From Gammaproteobacteria bacterium (GTDB lineage Bacteria; Pseudomonadota; Gammaproteobacteria; Steroidobacterales; GCA-2729495), in NCBI GenBank assembly GCA_020853135.1, contig JADYZO010000078.1, positions 1 to 54,591 on the forward strand: a stretch of DNA of 54,591 nucleotides. The letters run 5' to 3'. Every line of letters starts with the position of its first letter. Within the stretch, counting starts at the first letter, position 1. Below are positions 1 to 9,107 of this stretch, piece after piece. A program made the translations under genes and the position numbers. The notes beneath the pieces were generated by a model, which worked only from the letters and a program-made list of their open reading frames with translations, was not told where the DNA came from and did not search any database.

Positions 1-21
1 CATGACCGCCCCCGTTTTGGG

Positions 22-51
22 TTGCGGGGCGAGAGGTTACGCCCGTATAAT
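22..51 (+). promoter_or_regulatory. Sigma70-type promoter for the small RNA
   Basis: TTGCGG (22-27) and a perfect TATAAT (46-51) are separated by 18 bp. The expected start is near position 58, about 160 nt before a strong intrinsic terminator, with no credible coding sequence between. This is one of the few promoters in the window with both boxes recognisable. Confidence 0.7.
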
Positions 52-57
52 GCGCGG

Positions 58-222
58 CTCTGGAAGCGCGAACTCCCTCCGAGTCGGACAGTAACGCGCT
101 TGTAAGGGCGGGAGCCTCAGCGATATCGAACGCGGTAATCAGCGGTAGATAGCGTTGGCAGGGAGCCCCCGCTACCAACCTTTGCAGCCAAAAGGCCGCC
201 CTTCGAGCGGCCTTTTGGCGTT
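58..222 (+). ncRNA. Putative small RNA with CCUCC loop
   Basis: This segment is bounded by a consensus promoter and an intrinsic terminator and has no convincing reading frame. Positions 64-70 pair perfectly with 95-101, and inside that arm 72-75 (ACTC) pairs with 81-84 (GAGT), leaving the pentaloop CCTCC (76-80), the exact complement of a Shine-Dalgarno core. A further pairing, GTTGG/CCAAC, lies at about 153-181. C-rich loop RNAs in other bacteria (sX13 in Xanthomonas, RsaE in Staphylococcus) repress translation by pairing with ribosome binding sites; a similar role here is inference. In E. coli the metY tRNA lies upstream of rimP; no tRNA is seen here. I could not match it to 6S, SRP RNA or tmRNA. 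It could also be an untranslated leader fragment. Confidence 0.55.
188..222 (+). terminator. Intrinsic terminator of the small RNA
   Basis: A perfect 12-bp stem (188-199 with 207-218) closes a 7-nt loop. The stem starts CCAAAAGG and ends CCTTTTGG, so both A- and T-tracts are part of the hairpin, and it may work in both directions. A short T-containing tail (GCGTTTC) follows. Confidence 0.75.
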
Positions 223-306
223 TCAGGGTATCTGCTTCACTGGAAGGAGCAGGGACCAGCCGTCGGAGCAGTGCCCGCAATGACCAGTTCCGGGTGCCCC
301 CAAGGG

Positions 307-336
307 TTTACCCCCCGGCCCCGGGCCAGCTAGAAT
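307..336 (+). promoter_or_regulatory. Promoter for the rimP-nusA operon leader
   Basis: TTTACC (307-312), 18 bp, TAGAAT (331-336) give a plausible sigma70 promoter with a start near 343. The -10 hexamer TAGAAT recurs before several other genes of the window (27519, 41797, 48957), which supports its use in this genome. Confidence 0.55.
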
Positions 337-342
337 AGCCCC

Positions 343-458
343 GGTTTGGTGTGGTCCGCGCTGCCTGCCAAGGGTGCGTGGATGGCAAGGGCTAGGGTTT
401 GTGGGTCCGGCGGATGTTGCCGGACCACTCCACCTTCAGCGACCGGGACCAGCGGAAG
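343..458 (+). promoter_or_regulatory. rimP leader with mutually exclusive stems
   Basis: Positions 421-428 (CGGACCAC) can pair perfectly with 351-358 (GTGGTCCG). The overlapping stretch 419-426 (GCCGGACC) can instead pair perfectly with 404-411 (GGTCCGGC) around a 7-nt loop. The two 8-bp helices share nucleotides and cannot coexist, the usual layout of an attenuator or RNA switch placed before a terminator. A Rfam family called rimP-leader exists for this position in some proteobacteria; I cannot tell whether this RNA belongs to it. No leader peptide stands out. Confidence 0.45.
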
Positions 459-486
459 TAGCCCCCGAACGGGGCTATTTCTTTTT
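459..486 (+). terminator. Leader terminator T1 before rimP
   Basis: TAGCCCC (459-465) pairs with GGGGCTA (471-477) around a short loop and is followed by TTTCTTTTT. It ends a leader of about 140 nt and lies 120 bp before rimP, so read-through is needed for operon expression from the promoter at 331. Confidence 0.75.
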
Positions 487-540
487 GGAGCGGCGTCTTC
501 AGGCGGTCCGATGTCGGGACCGGGAGGCACGCTGCAGAAG

Positions 541-567
541 ATGGGCCCTATGGCCCATTTTTTGTTT
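541..567 (+). terminator. Leader terminator T2 before rimP
   Basis: ATGGGCC (541-547) pairs with GGCCCAT (552-558) around a CTAT loop and runs straight into six T residues, then GTTT. It is a textbook intrinsic terminator only 41 bp before the rimP start. Together with T1 it recalls the E. coli rimP-nusA-infB operon, which has terminators upstream of rimP and is autoregulated by NusA. Confidence 0.8.
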
Positions 568-608
568 GTTGTGGCCGCAGGGACTGCTGAGGCGGCAGGT
601 GAGGATGG

Positions 609-1082
609 ATGGCGGCGACGCGAGAGACGCTCTGGGAGTTGCTGGAGCCGGCAGTTGAAGGGCTGGGCTTCGAACTCTCGGATCTTGAAGTGAGGACCGG
701 CCGGGGCCGGGGCTTGCTGCGCCTGTTCATCGATTCGGGCCAGGGTGTCACAGTGGATGATTGCGAGCGCGTGAGCCGGCAGGTGGGCAGCGTGCTGGAT
801 GTGGCCGATCCGATCGGCGGGCAGTACAGCCTGGAGGTGTCCTCGCCCGGACTGGATCGCCGGCTGGTGAAGCCGGCGCATTTCGACCGGTTCGCCGGGG
901 CCACGGTCCAGGTCAGGCTGCGGCGGCTGGTCGATGGGCGCCGGCGCATCCAGGGCAGCCTGCTGGGGCGCCACGGCGAGGTGATCGAGGTCTCGGGCGA
1001 GGGCGTGACGATGCGCATAGCGATGACAGACATAGACGTGGTTCGCCTGGTGCCTGATCTGCGGGCGCCGGCCGGCAACTGA
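609..1082 (+). CDS. rimP: Ribosome maturation factor RimP
   Basis: This 157-residue protein matches RimP, the cytoplasmic factor for 30S subunit maturation (E. coli about 150 aa). Visible signatures are LEPAVEGLGFEL near the N-terminus, LRLFIDSGQGVTVDDCE, and the conserved LEVSSPGLDRRL block around residues 75-88, followed by the small SH3-like C-terminal domain. The start ATG at 609 is preceded by GAGG (601-604); an out-of-frame ATG lies at 605. It is the first gene of the classical rimP-nusA-infB-rbfA-truB-rpsO-pnp cluster and ends 16 bp before nusA. Expression probably depends on read-through of the two leader terminators. Confidence 0.95.
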   Translation: MAATRETLWELLEPAVEGLGFELSDLEVRTGRGRGLLRLFIDSGQGVTVDDCERVSRQVGSVLDVADPIGGQYSLEVSSPGLDRRLVKPAHFDRFAGATVQVRLRRLVDGRRRIQGSLLGRHGEVIEVSGEGVTMRIAMTDIDVVRLVPDLRAPAGN

Positions 1083-1098
1083 TGGCGGAAATCGGCTT

Positions 1099-2604
1099 AT
1101 GAACAAAGAAATCCTCAACGTGGTCGATGTGGTCTCCAACGAGAAGGGCGTCGACAAGGAAATCATCTTCGATGCCCTGGAAGCGGCACTGGCATCCGCC
1201 ACGCGCAAGAGGCATGGCGACGGCATTGATGCCCGCGTCAGCATCGACCGCAAGACAGGCGACTACGAGACCTTCCAGCGCTGGAAGGTGTTTGCTGACG
1301 ACTCGACCGAGCTCGAGTTTCCGGACAAGGAATTGCGCATGATCGATGCCGTCGACGTCGATCCGGCGGCGGAACCTGGCGGCTTCGTCGAGGTGCCCAT
1401 CGAGTCGGTGGACTTTGGCCGTATCGCCGCGCAGACGGCAAAGCAGGTCATCGTGCAGAAGGTACGTGAGGCCGAGCGCAGGAAGGTCGTCGAGGAATTC
1501 TCCGGGCGTGTCGGCCAGTTGCTGAGTGGTGTGGTCAAGCGCGTGGATCGCAACGGCATCTTCCTCGATCTTGGCAGCAATGCCGAGGGGTTCATCCCCC
1601 GGGAGAGCATGATCCCGCGTGAACCGGTCCGCACGCAGGACCGGATGAAGGCCCTGCTGCGCGAGGTGCGCTCCGAGCTGCGCGGTCCGCAGCTGTTCCT
1701 CAGCCGTACGGCGCCACAGTTCCTGATGGAACTGGTCAAGATCGAGGTCCCGGAAGTGGGCCAGGGACTCATCGAGATCATGGGCGCAGCCCGTGACCCG
1801 GGTCTGCGCGCCAAGATCGCCGTGAAGAGCAACGACTCGCGCATCGACCCGGTCGGCGCCTGCGTTGGCATGCGTGGTTCGCGCGTCACCGCCGTGTCCA
1901 ATGAGCTTGCCGGTGAACGCGTGGATATCATCCCGTGGGATGGCAATCCCGCCCAGTTCGTCGTCAACGCCATGTCGCCGGCGGAGGTCAGTTCCATCGT
2001 CGTCGATGAGGAGTCTCACAGCATGGACATCGCTGTGACTGAGGACAAGCTGTCCCAGGCGATTGGCCGTGGCGGCCAGAACATCCGCCTCGCGAGCGAG
2101 CTGACCGGCTGGGAGCTCAATGTCATGAGCGAGGCCGCGGCTGACGAGAAGAGCGAGCAGGAGGCCAGGACGGTCGCCGAGTTGTTCATGCAGCAACTTG
2201 ACGTTGACGAGGACGTGGCGCTGATCCTCGTGCAGGAGGGCTTCTCGACCATCGAGGAAATCGCCTACGTGCCGGTCAGCGAACTGCTGGCTATCGAGGA
2301 GTTCGACCAGCAGATCGTCGATGAGCTGCGCAGCCGCGCCCGCGACGTGCTGTTGACCATGGCCATCGCGACCGAAGAGACTGCGGGCGGCGCCAAGCCC
2401 GCCGAGGACCTGCAGGCGCTGGCTGGCATGGACGCCGACCTGGCCCGGCAGCTGGCCAGCCACGGCGTGGTGACCCGCGAGGACCTGGCCGAGCAGGCTG
2501 TCGATGACCTGGCCGGCATCGAGGGGCTGGACCCCGGGCGCGCGGCATCGCTGATCATGGCGGCGCGCGCCCACTGGTTCGAGAATGAGGAGAGCCCGGC
2601 CTGA
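1099..2604 (+). CDS. nusA: Transcription termination/antitermination factor NusA
   Basis: The 501-residue product corresponds to full-length gammaproteobacterial NusA (E. coli 495 aa), which binds RNA polymerase and nascent RNA to modulate pausing, termination and antitermination. In order there is an N-terminal RNAP-binding domain (1-125), an S1 domain (about 135-200, [15 protein letters not shown]), two KH domains (about 230-345, with [11 protein letters not shown] and [12 protein letters not shown]) and two acidic C-terminal repeats (about 365-490). The presence of both repeats is typical of gammaproteobacteria. It sits between rimP and infB in one operon. Since NusA stimulates hairpin-dependent termination, the two terminators upstream of rimP are obvious feedback targets (inference from E. 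coli). Confidence 0.97.
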   Translation: MNKEILNVVDVVSNEKGVDKEIIFDALEAALASATRKRHGDGIDARVSIDRKTGDYETFQRWKVFADDSTELEFPDKELRMIDAVDVDPAAEPGGFVEVPIESVDFGRIAAQTAKQVIVQKVREAERRKVVEEFSGRVGQLLSGVVKRVDRNGIFLDLGSNAEGFIPRESMIPREPVRTQDRMKALLREVRSELRGPQLFLSRTAPQFLMELVKIEVPEVGQGLIEIMGAARDPGLRAKIAVKSNDSRIDPVGACVGMRGSRVTAVSNELAGERVDIIPWDGNPAQFVVNAMSPAEVSSIVVDEESHSMDIAVTEDKLSQAIGRGGQNIRLASELTGWELNVMSEAAADEKSEQEARTVAELFMQQLDVDEDVALILVQEGFSTIEEIAYVPVSELLAIEEFDQQIVDELRSRARDVLLTMAIATEETAGGAKPAEDLQALAGMDADLARQLASHGVVTREDLAEQAVDDLAGIEGLDPGRAASLIMAARAHWFENEESPA

Positions 2605-2633
2605 CGGCGGGTCTCCATGAACGGAGCAATTGC

Positions 2634-5159
2634 ATGTCGGATGTGACCGTCGCCCAGTTTGCCGAGGTGCTCAAGGTGCCCGTGGAGCGCCTGCTCGCGC
2701 AGCTGACAGAGGCCGGCATCGGCGTCAGCGGCGCTGACGCCGTCATCAGCGAAGATGCCAAGATGGAGCTCCTCGGTTACCTGCGGCGCAGCCGTGGTGA
2801 GGCGGACGGGAGTGCCACCGACGGCGCCCCGAAGAAGATCACGCTGAAGCGGCGCACCCAGAGCGAGATCAAGCTTGCGAGCAGCCAGGGGCGCGCCCGG
2901 ACGGTCAACGTCGAGGTCCGCCGCAAGCGGACCTACGTCAAGCGCGATGAGCTCGAGAAGGAGGCGCGCCAGCAGCAGGAGGAGGTCGACCGCAAGCGCC
3001 GCGAAGAGGAGGAGCTGCGGCTCGAGCAGGAGCGCCGCGAGCGCGCCGAGCAGGAGCGTGCCGAGCAGGAGCGCCTCGAGCGGGAACGCCGTGAGCAGGA
3101 AGCGGCCCGCCTGAAGGCCGAGGAGGAGGCACGGGCGGCGGAAGAGGCCCGGCGGCAGAAGGATGCCAGGAAGCGCGAAGGCGGCGAGCGCGACCGTGGT
3201 GCGGAAGAGGTTCGGGTCTGGCCCAGGGCCGCCCCGGAGCCCGTGCGCGCGCCGGTGGATGACCGGTCAACGACGCGCTACGGCCGGCAGGAACTGCATG
3301 TCGCCACGGACATCAGTGGCCGGCGCAAGAAGAAGCGCCCCACGCGCCGCACCGGTTCCGTCACGCTGGATGCCCGCCACGCATTCGAGCGGCCGACCGT
3401 GCCGGTGGTGCGCGAGGTCGAGATCCCAGAGTCGATCAAGGTGTCCGAACTCGCGCAGAAGATGGCCGTCAAGGGCAACGAGGTCATCAAGGTGCTGATG
3501 AAGCTCGGCACCATGGCGACGATCAACCAGGTGATCGACCAGGACACGGCAATGCTGGTCGTCGAGGAGATGGGCCATACGCCGAAGGCAGCCCAGGCCG
3601 GTGGTCTCGAGGCGGAGATCCTCCGGCGGCCGGGGGTCGATGCTGGCGAACTGAAGGCCAGGCCGCCGGTGGTGACGATCATGGGTCATGTCGACCACGG
3701 CAAGACCTCGCTGCTCGACTTCATCCGCAGCACCCGGGTCGCAGCGGGTGAGGCTGGCGGCATCACCCAGCACATTGGCGCCTATTGCATCGACACCCCC
3801 AACGGCCGGATTTCCTTCCTGGATACTCCGGGGCATGAGGCCTTTACGGCGATGCGCGCCCGCGGGGCGCGGGTGACCGACATCGTCGTGCTGGTCGTGG
3901 CGGCTGATGATGGTGTGAAGCCGCAGACCGAGGAGGCCATCCAGCACGCGCGGGCTGCGGATGTGCCGATCGTCGTGGCCATCAACAAGATCGACAAGTC
4001 CGACGCCGACCCCGAGCGCGTGCGCAATGAATTGGTGCAGCGTGGCGTGGTTCCCGAGGAGTGGGGTGGGGAGACGCTGTTCGTGAACGTATCGGCCCGC
4101 ACCGGGGCTGGTGTCGACAAGCTGCTGGAGACGCTGCTCCTGCAGGCGGAACTTCTCGATCTCAAGGCCCCGGACAGCGGCCCGGCGACTGGCGTGGTGA
4201 TCGAGTCCGGCCTGGAAAAGGGCCGTGGCGCCGTGGCGACGGTGCTCATCACCGGTGGCCTGCTGCGCCAGGGCGACGTCCTGCTGGCCGGGCAGGAATA
4301 CGGCCGCGTGCGCGTCATGTACGATGCCGCCGGCGACACGGTCAGGGAAGCCGGTGCCTCGATGCCGGTGGTCGTGCTGGGTCTCTCGGGAATTCCGGCA
4401 GCGGGTGATGAAGCGGTGGTCCTGCCCGATGAGCGCCAGGCGCGGGAACTGTCGGATCTGCGCAAGGCCCGCAGCCGCGACACCAAGCTGGCGCAACAGC
4501 CGTCCACCAGGCTGGAAGACGTGTTCAGCCAGCTCGGTTCCGGTGCCAAGTCGGTCCAGCTGCTGATCAAGGCGGATGTGCACGGCAGCGCGGAGGCGCT
4601 GCGCGATGCGCTGACCAAGCTCGGCACCAGCGAGGTTGGCGTCAAGGTCATTGGCAGCAGTGCCGGTGGCATCACCGAATCGGACGTCAATCTTGCGGCC
4701 GCCTCCGGTGCCACGATCATCGGCTTCAACGTCAGGGCGGATGGCGCCGCGCGCGATGCCATCAAGACCACGGGTGTCGATGTCCGTTACTACAGCATCA
4801 TCTACCAGGCCATCGATGACGTGAAGGCGGCCATGACCGGCATGCTGGCCCCGGAAATCCGCGAGCAGATCGTGGGACTGGCGCAGGTCAGGGAAGTGTT
4901 CCGCTCGCCCAGGTTCGGCAGCGTCGCCGGCTGCCTGGTCGTCGACGGCCACGTCAGGCGCAGCAACCCGGTCCGGGTCCTGCGCGACAACGTGGTGATC
5001 TTCGAGGGTGACCTCGACTCGCTGCGCCGATTCAAGGACGACGTGGCCGAAGTGCGGGCGGGCACCGAATGCGGCATCGGCGTGCGCAATTACAGCGACG
5101 TCAAGGTTGGCGACCAGATCGAGTGCTTCGAGCGGGTGCAGGTGGCCCGGACACTCTGA
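2634..5159 (+). CDS. infB: Translation initiation factor IF-2
   Basis: This 841-residue GTPase brings fMet-tRNA to the 30S initiation complex. An N-terminal IF2_N module (residues 1-52) is followed by a long charged region rich in Glu, Arg and Gln (about 105-190), a predicted coiled-coil linker, then a second IF2_N module (about 263-315). The G domain starts near 343 with GHVDHGKTS, followed by DTPGHEAF and NKID. Domains II, III and the C2 domain that binds initiator tRNA end at ERVQVARTL. It is slightly shorter than E. coli IF2-alpha (890 aa), with the difference in the linker. GGAG precedes the ATG. It lies 29 bp after nusA. Confidence 0.97.
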   Translation: MSDVTVAQFAEVLKVPVERLLAQLTEAGIGVSGADAVISEDAKMELLGYLRRSRGEADGSATDGAPKKITLKRRTQSEIKLASSQGRARTVNVEVRRKRTYVKRDELEKEARQQQEEVDRKRREEEELRLEQERRERAEQERAEQERLERERREQEAARLKAEEEARAAEEARRQKDARKREGGERDRGAEEVRVWPRAAPEPVRAPVDDRSTTRYGRQELHVATDISGRRKKKRPTRRTGSVTLDARHAFERPTVPVVREVEIPESIKVSELAQKMAVKGNEVIKVLMKLGTMATINQVIDQDTAMLVVEEMGHTPKAAQAGGLEAEILRRPGVDAGELKARPPVVTIMGHVDHGKTSLLDFIRSTRVAAGEAGGITQHIGAYCIDTPNGRISFLDTPGHEAFTAMRARGARVTDIVVLVVAADDGVKPQTEEAIQHARAADVPIVVAINKIDKSDADPERVRNELVQRGVVPEEWGGETLFVNVSARTGAGVDKLLETLLLQAELLDLKAPDSGPATGVVIESGLEKGRGAVATVLITGGLLRQGDVLLAGQEYGRVRVMYDAAGDTVREAGASMPVVVLGLSGIPAAGDEAVVLPDERQARELSDLRKARSRDTKLAQQPSTRLEDVFSQLGSGAKSVQLLIKADVHGSAEALRDALTKLGTSEVGVKVIGSSAGGITESDVNLAAASGATIIGFNVRADGAARDAIKTTGVDVRYYSIIYQAIDDVKAAMTGMLAPEIREQIVGLAQVREVFRSPRFGSVAGCLVVDGHVRRSNPVRVLRDNVVIFEGDLDSLRRFKDDVAEVRAGTECGIGVRNYSDVKVGDQIECFERVQVARTL

Positions 5160-5201
5160 TGCGTTGCCCGGCCCTGCGGCCGCTGGACGGGTGAGTGGCG
5201 C

Positions 5202-5609
5202 ATGCCAAGGGAGTTCCCGCGCAGCCGTCGTGTCGAAGAGGCCATCCAGCGCATCCTGAGCGAGGCGCTGGCCGCCAGTGCCAGGGATCCGCGCCTGGCT
5301 GGCGTGACGGTGACCCAGGTCGAGGTCTCCCGCGATCTTGCGGTGGCCCGGGTCTACTACGCTGTTCTGGGCGGCGCTGCCCCGCCTGAGGACACGGCCG
5401 CGGGCCTGCAGGCTGCCAGCGGCTTCCTCCGTTCGCGAGTTGCGCGGGAACTGCAGGTACGGAAGGTGCCCGAGCTGCGTTTCCGCCCGGATGATGCGCT
5501 GGCCAGGGCCCGTTCGCTGGAAGACCTGATTCAGAAGGCCGTAGACAGCGATGCGGGGCGCCCACCTGCCCACCCGGAGGCGCAGGATCCGCCCGAAGAT
5601 GGCTGCTGA
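5202..5609 (+). CDS. rbfA: 30S ribosome-binding factor RbfA
   Basis: The 135-residue product matches RbfA, a small KH-fold protein that binds immature 30S subunits near the 16S rRNA 5' end and is needed for growth in the cold. Family signatures are the basic start (PREFPRSRRVEEAIQRIL), DPRLAGVTVTQVEVSRDL and the C-terminal KVPELRFRPDDAL block. It lies 42 bp after infB, and its last codons overlap truB by 11 bp, which suggests translational coupling. The tail after residue 115 is Pro-rich and variable. Confidence 0.93.
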   Translation: MPREFPRSRRVEEAIQRILSEALAASARDPRLAGVTVTQVEVSRDLAVARVYYAVLGGAAPPEDTAAGLQAASGFLRSRVARELQVRKVPELRFRPDDALARARSLEDLIQKAVDSDAGRPPAHPEAQDPPEDGC

Positions 5610-6561
5610 GGCCCCTGCGGGCCGTGTCGAACGGCGTGATGTGGACGGCATCCTCCTGCTGGACAAGCCGCCCGGCATGTCGTCGAACCGTGCCCTGCAG
5701 CGCGTCAAGGCACTGTTCCGCGCCCGCAAGGCGGGACACACCGGAAGCCTTGATCCGCTCGCGACCGGGATGCTCCCAATATGCCTTGGCGAAGCGACCA
5801 AGGTGTCTGGCTACCTGCTCGACTCCGACAAGTCCTACCGGGTTTGCCTTGCCTTCGGTCTGGCAACCTCAACGGGCGATGAGGAGGGCGCCACCGAGGC
5901 CCGCGGCATCGAGCAGGTCAGCCTGGAAGATCTGCGCGCCGTGCTCCGGACCTTTGCAGGACCATACCTGCAGGTTCCACCGATGTATTCGGCGCTCAAG
6001 GTCCGCGGGCAGCCATTGTACCGCCTGGCGCGTGCCGGCCTGCGGGTCGAGCGCGCTGCGCGGGAGGTGACCATCCACGGCCTGGACGTGGAGGAGTACG
6101 ACCCGCATCGTCCCGTCCTCGGGGTCCGTTGCAGCAAGGGGACCTACATCCGGACCCTGGTGGAAGACATAGCCTGCCGGCTGGGCACCGTCGCGCATGT
6201 CCTGGAACTGCGCCGCCTGGCGGTGTCCCCGTTTCCCGTGGGAACGATGGTCACGCTGGATCGGATTGAACAGTTGGCAGCCACGCCGGGAGCGGACCTG
6301 GACGCCCTGCTGATTCCCGCAGACCAGGCCCTGGCGACCTTTCCGGCACTGCGCCTCCAGGCCCCTGACGTGGCCAGGCTGCGGCAGGGGCGGGGGCTGC
6401 AATCCCCGGGTGCAGCGGCCGGATTCGTGCGCCTGTATGGGCCCGATGGCCTGTTTCTGGGCATCGGGGAGGCGGCTGCGGACGGCAGTATCCTTTCGCG
6501 GCGACTGTGGCGGATCCCGTCGCCGGATACCGGCGCGAAAACAGGTGTAACTGGCCCCTGA
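5599..6561 (+). CDS. truB: tRNA pseudouridine(55) synthase TruB
   Basis: TruB converts U55 of the tRNA T-loop to pseudouridine. The protein (320 aa from this ATG; E. coli 314) shows GILLLDKPPGMSSN, the catalytic motif GHTGSLDPLATGML with the nucleophilic Asp, YRVCLAFG, and CSKGTYIRTLVEDI. A C-terminal PUA-like segment ends the protein. The reading frame is open further upstream into rbfA, but homology starts just before VDGILLLDKP, so the ATG at 5599 is preferred; no strong ribosome binding site precedes it, consistent with coupling to rbfA. Confidence 0.93.
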   Translation: MAAEAPAGRVERRDVDGILLLDKPPGMSSNRALQRVKALFRARKAGHTGSLDPLATGMLPICLGEATKVSGYLLDSDKSYRVCLAFGLATSTGDEEGATEARGIEQVSLEDLRAVLRTFAGPYLQVPPMYSALKVRGQPLYRLARAGLRVERAAREVTIHGLDVEEYDPHRPVLGVRCSKGTYIRTLVEDIACRLGTVAHVLELRRLAVSPFPVGTMVTLDRIEQLAATPGADLDALLIPADQALATFPALRLQAPDVARLRQGRGLQSPGAAAGFVRLYGPDGLFLGIGEAAADGSILSRRLWRIPSPDTGAKTGVTGP

Positions 6562-6574
6562 CCGGGGGTACAAT
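6546..6574 (+). promoter_or_regulatory. Candidate rpsO promoter
   Basis: TACAAT (6569-6574) lies 17 bp after a weak -35 TGTAAC (6546-6551), straddling the end of truB. Transcription would begin near 6581, giving rpsO a leader of about 45 nt with a good ribosome binding site (AAGGAGCAG). E. coli rpsO also has its own promoter at this position. Confidence 0.5.
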
Positions 6575-6626
6575 ACGCCGCGTTTTGTACGGGCAAGATT
6601 AGAGAATTCCCAAGGAGCAGTAGCTG

Positions 6627-6896
6627 ATGTCCCTGTCGGCCGAGCAGAAGTCGAAAGTCATATCCGAGAACCGTCGCGGTGCGGCCGATACCGGGTCTCC
6701 GGAAGTGCAGGTTGCGCTGCTGTCAGCGCGCATCAACGAGTTGACCGAGCACTTCGCGAAGCACAAGAAGGATCATCACTCCCGCCAGGGTCTCCTCAAG
6801 ATGGTCAACCAGCGGCGCAAGCTGCTGGATTATCTGAAGGGCACCGACGGCGAGCGCTACAAGACCCTGATTGAAAAACTGGGTCTGCGCCGCTGA
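6627..6896 (+). CDS. rpsO: 30S ribosomal protein S15
   Basis: The 89-residue product is the exact length of bacterial S15, which binds the central domain of 16S rRNA and nucleates platform assembly. The recognisable core is [32 protein letters not shown] and [16 protein letters not shown] precedes the ATG. It follows truB and precedes pnp as in E. coli, where S15 represses its own mRNA. A perfect hairpin begins at its stop codon. Confidence 0.97.
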   Translation: MSLSAEQKSKVISENRRGAADTGSPEVQVALLSARINELTEHFAKHKKDHHSRQGLLKMVNQRRKLLDYLKGTDGERYKTLIEKLGLRR

Positions 6897-6916
6897 GCGA
6901 CCGGGTCCCGGTCGCT
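6896..6916 (+). promoter_or_regulatory. rpsO-pnp intercistronic hairpin
   Basis: A 9-bp perfect stem (6896-6904 with 6908-6916) around GTC starts at the last base of the rpsO stop codon. There is no T-tract, so it is more likely a processing or stabilising hairpin than a terminator. In E. coli the rpsO-pnp spacer carries an RNase III site used for PNPase autoregulation. Confidence 0.6.
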
Positions 6917-6994
6917 GACTCGTCAATCTTCGTCCCGACGACCCGTGTTCGCAGCAGGCGAGTGCGGGTGGTTTTGAGGTTCCTTTCAAGGTAG

Positions 6995-9091
6995 GTGCAG
7001 AAAGTGCTGTCGGTAAAGAAATCATTCCCCTATGGGGAGCATGAAGTCACCCTGGAAACAGGCGAGATTGCCCGCCAGGCAGATGGTGCGGTCCTGGTCA
7101 GCATGGCGGACACCGTCGTCCTGGTGACCGCTGTGGCCGAGAAGACCGCCGGTGAAAACCGCGACTTCTTCCCCCTGACCGTCAACTACCAGGAAAAGAC
7201 CTATGCCGCCGGCCGCATCCCCGGCGGGTTTTTCAAGCGCGAAGGCCGCCCGGGCGAGAAGGAAACCCTGACTTCCCGCCTGATCGACCGGCCGATCCGC
7301 CCGCTGTTCCCCGAGGGCTTCTACAACGAAGTCCAGATCATCGCCACGGTCGTCTCCATCAACCCGGAGGTCGATCCTGACATTCCGGCGATGATCGGTG
7401 CCTCGGCGGCGCTGGCGCTTGCCGGTGTGCCCTTCGGCGGTCCCATTGCCGGCGCCCGTGTCGGCTACATCGATGGCCGCTACGTCCTCAATCCTGCCAA
7501 GAGCCAGATGGTAAAGTCGCAGATGGACCTGGTGGTTGCCGGAACCTCTTCTGCGGTGCTGATGGTCGAGTCCGAGATCAAGTGCCTGCCCGAGGATGTC
7601 GTGCTTGATGGCGTGATGTTCGGCCACGGCCACTTCCAGGTTGCCATCGATGCCATCAAGGACCTTGCCAGGCAGTGCGGCAAGCCGGCATGGGACTGGA
7701 AGCCGGCGCAGGTGGATCCTGAACTGCGCAAGGCGGTCGAGACCATGTCCGGCAAGACGCTGGATGAGGCCTACAAGATTCGCGAGAAGCAGCAGCGCAC
7801 CAGTCGCATCGGGGAACTGAAGACGCAGGCCACAGCTGCGCTCGGTGCGGGCGAGACGGCGAAATGGACTGCGGACCAGGTGGGCGAGGAATTTTCCGCG
7901 CTCGAGAGCCGCATCGTCAGGGAGCGAGTGATCAAGGGCGAGCCACGCATCGATGGCCGCGACTACACCACCGTCCGGCCGATCAGGATTCGCACTGGCG
8001 TGCTGCCCCGTACCCACGGTTCGGCGCTGTTCACCCGTGGCGAAACCCAGGCGCTTGTGGTTACCACACTGGGCACGGATCGCGATGCGCAGATCATCGA
8101 CGCGCTGAGTGGCGAGCACCGCGACCGCTTCATGCTGCACTACAATTTCCCGCCGTATTCCACCGGCGAGATCTCCTTCATGTCCTCGCCCAAGCGGCGG
8201 GAAATCGGCCATGGACGCCTGGCCCGCCGGGCCATCTCCGCCGTCCTGCCGGACATGGGCAAGTTCCCTTACGTCGTGCGCGTGGTCTCGGAAGTCACCG
8301 AGTCAAACGGTTCGAGTTCCATGGCATCGGTATGCGGCGCCAGCCTGTCGCTGATGGATGCAGGCGTTCCCACCGCAGCGCCGGTGGCGGGTGTCGCCAT
8401 GGGCCTGGTGAAGGAGGGCGACCGTTACCAGGTGCTGACGGACATCCTCGGTGACGAGGACCATCTCGGCGACATGGATTTCAAGGTGGCGGGCACGAGC
8501 AGCGGCGTGACTGCCCTGCAGATGGACATCAAGATCGACGGGATCACCCGCGACATCATGCGCGATGCCCTCAAGCAGGCGCGTGAAGCGCGCCTGCACA
8601 TCCTCGACCAGATGAACCAGGTGCTGGATGCGCCCCGCCAGAAAATGTCGGAGTGGGCGCCGACGATCATCACCATCAGCATCGACCCCGAGAAGATCCG
8701 GGATGTCATCGGCAAGGGCGGTTCCGTGATCCGGGCGATCACGGAGGATACCGGCACGACGATCGACATCGACAACGACGGCACCGTCAAGATCGCCTCG
8801 GTTGACGCGGCCTCGGGCAGGGAAGCGCAGCGGCGCGTCGAGCTGATCACGGCAGAAGTCCAGGTCGGGCAGATCTACGAAGGCCGCGTGGCGCGCCTGA
8901 TGGACTTCGGTGCCTTCGTGACGATTCTCCCCGGCCGGGATGGCCTGGTTCACATCTCGCAGATCTCCGACGAACGGGTCGAGCGTGTCAGCGACAAGCT
9001 GCGTGAAGGCGACCTGGTCCGCGTCAAGGTGCTCGAGGTTGACCGACAGGGCCGGATCCGCCTCAGTATGCGCAACCTTGACGCGGCCTAG
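6995..9091 (+). CDS. pnp: Polynucleotide phosphorylase
   Basis: PNPase is the phosphorolytic 3'-5' exoribonuclease of the RNA degradosome. The product (about 698 aa; E. coli 711) has two RNase PH domains (about 5-225 and 310-540, with [16 protein letters not shown] in the first and FPPYSTGE in the second), an all-helical linker, a KH domain (about 555-610, [13 protein letters not shown]) and an S1 domain (about 620-690, [13 protein letters not shown]). The start is uncertain: GTG at 6995 is used here, but GTG at 7004 lies 8 nt after AAGGTAGG and begins at the family's usual position. Confidence 0.96.
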   Translation: MQKVLSVKKSFPYGEHEVTLETGEIARQADGAVLVSMADTVVLVTAVAEKTAGENRDFFPLTVNYQEKTYAAGRIPGGFFKREGRPGEKETLTSRLIDRPIRPLFPEGFYNEVQIIATVVSINPEVDPDIPAMIGASAALALAGVPFGGPIAGARVGYIDGRYVLNPAKSQMVKSQMDLVVAGTSSAVLMVESEIKCLPEDVVLDGVMFGHGHFQVAIDAIKDLARQCGKPAWDWKPAQVDPELRKAVETMSGKTLDEAYKIREKQQRTSRIGELKTQATAALGAGETAKWTADQVGEEFSALESRIVRERVIKGEPRIDGRDYTTVRPIRIRTGVLPRTHGSALFTRGETQALVVTTLGTDRDAQIIDALSGEHRDRFMLHYNFPPYSTGEISFMSSPKRREIGHGRLARRAISAVLPDMGKFPYVVRVVSEVTESNGSSSMASVCGASLSLMDAGVPTAAPVAGVAMGLVKEGDRYQVLTDILGDEDHLGDMDFKVAGTSSGVTALQMDIKIDGITRDIMRDALKQAREARLHILDQMNQVLDAPRQKMSEWAPTIITISIDPEKIRDVIGKGGSVIRAITEDTGTTIDIDNDGTVKIASVDAASGREAQRRVELITAEVQVGQIYEGRVARLMDFGAFVTILPGRDGLVHISQISDERVERVSDKLREGDLVRVKVLEVDRQGRIRLSMRNLDAA

Positions 9092-9107
9092 CCGCGGGCC
9101 GGCATCC

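Noticed and set aside
58-222. 6S RNA, SRP RNA or a tRNA
   Set aside because: Ends do not pair as in 6S; SRP core motifs and a cloverleaf are absent. It is therefore left as an unassigned small RNA.
346-693. Small protein upstream of rimP
   Set aside because: It spans two intrinsic terminators and has no conserved look; the region is better explained as an RNA leader.
3267-5801. 844-residue minus-strand reading frame
   Set aside because: It is antisense to infB and rbfA. Long antisense frames are normal in GC-rich coding DNA; it is His/Arg/Asp-rich, without motifs. Similar frames opposite nusA, smc, acnA, nfeD, DAHP synthase and uvrC were rejected for the same reason.
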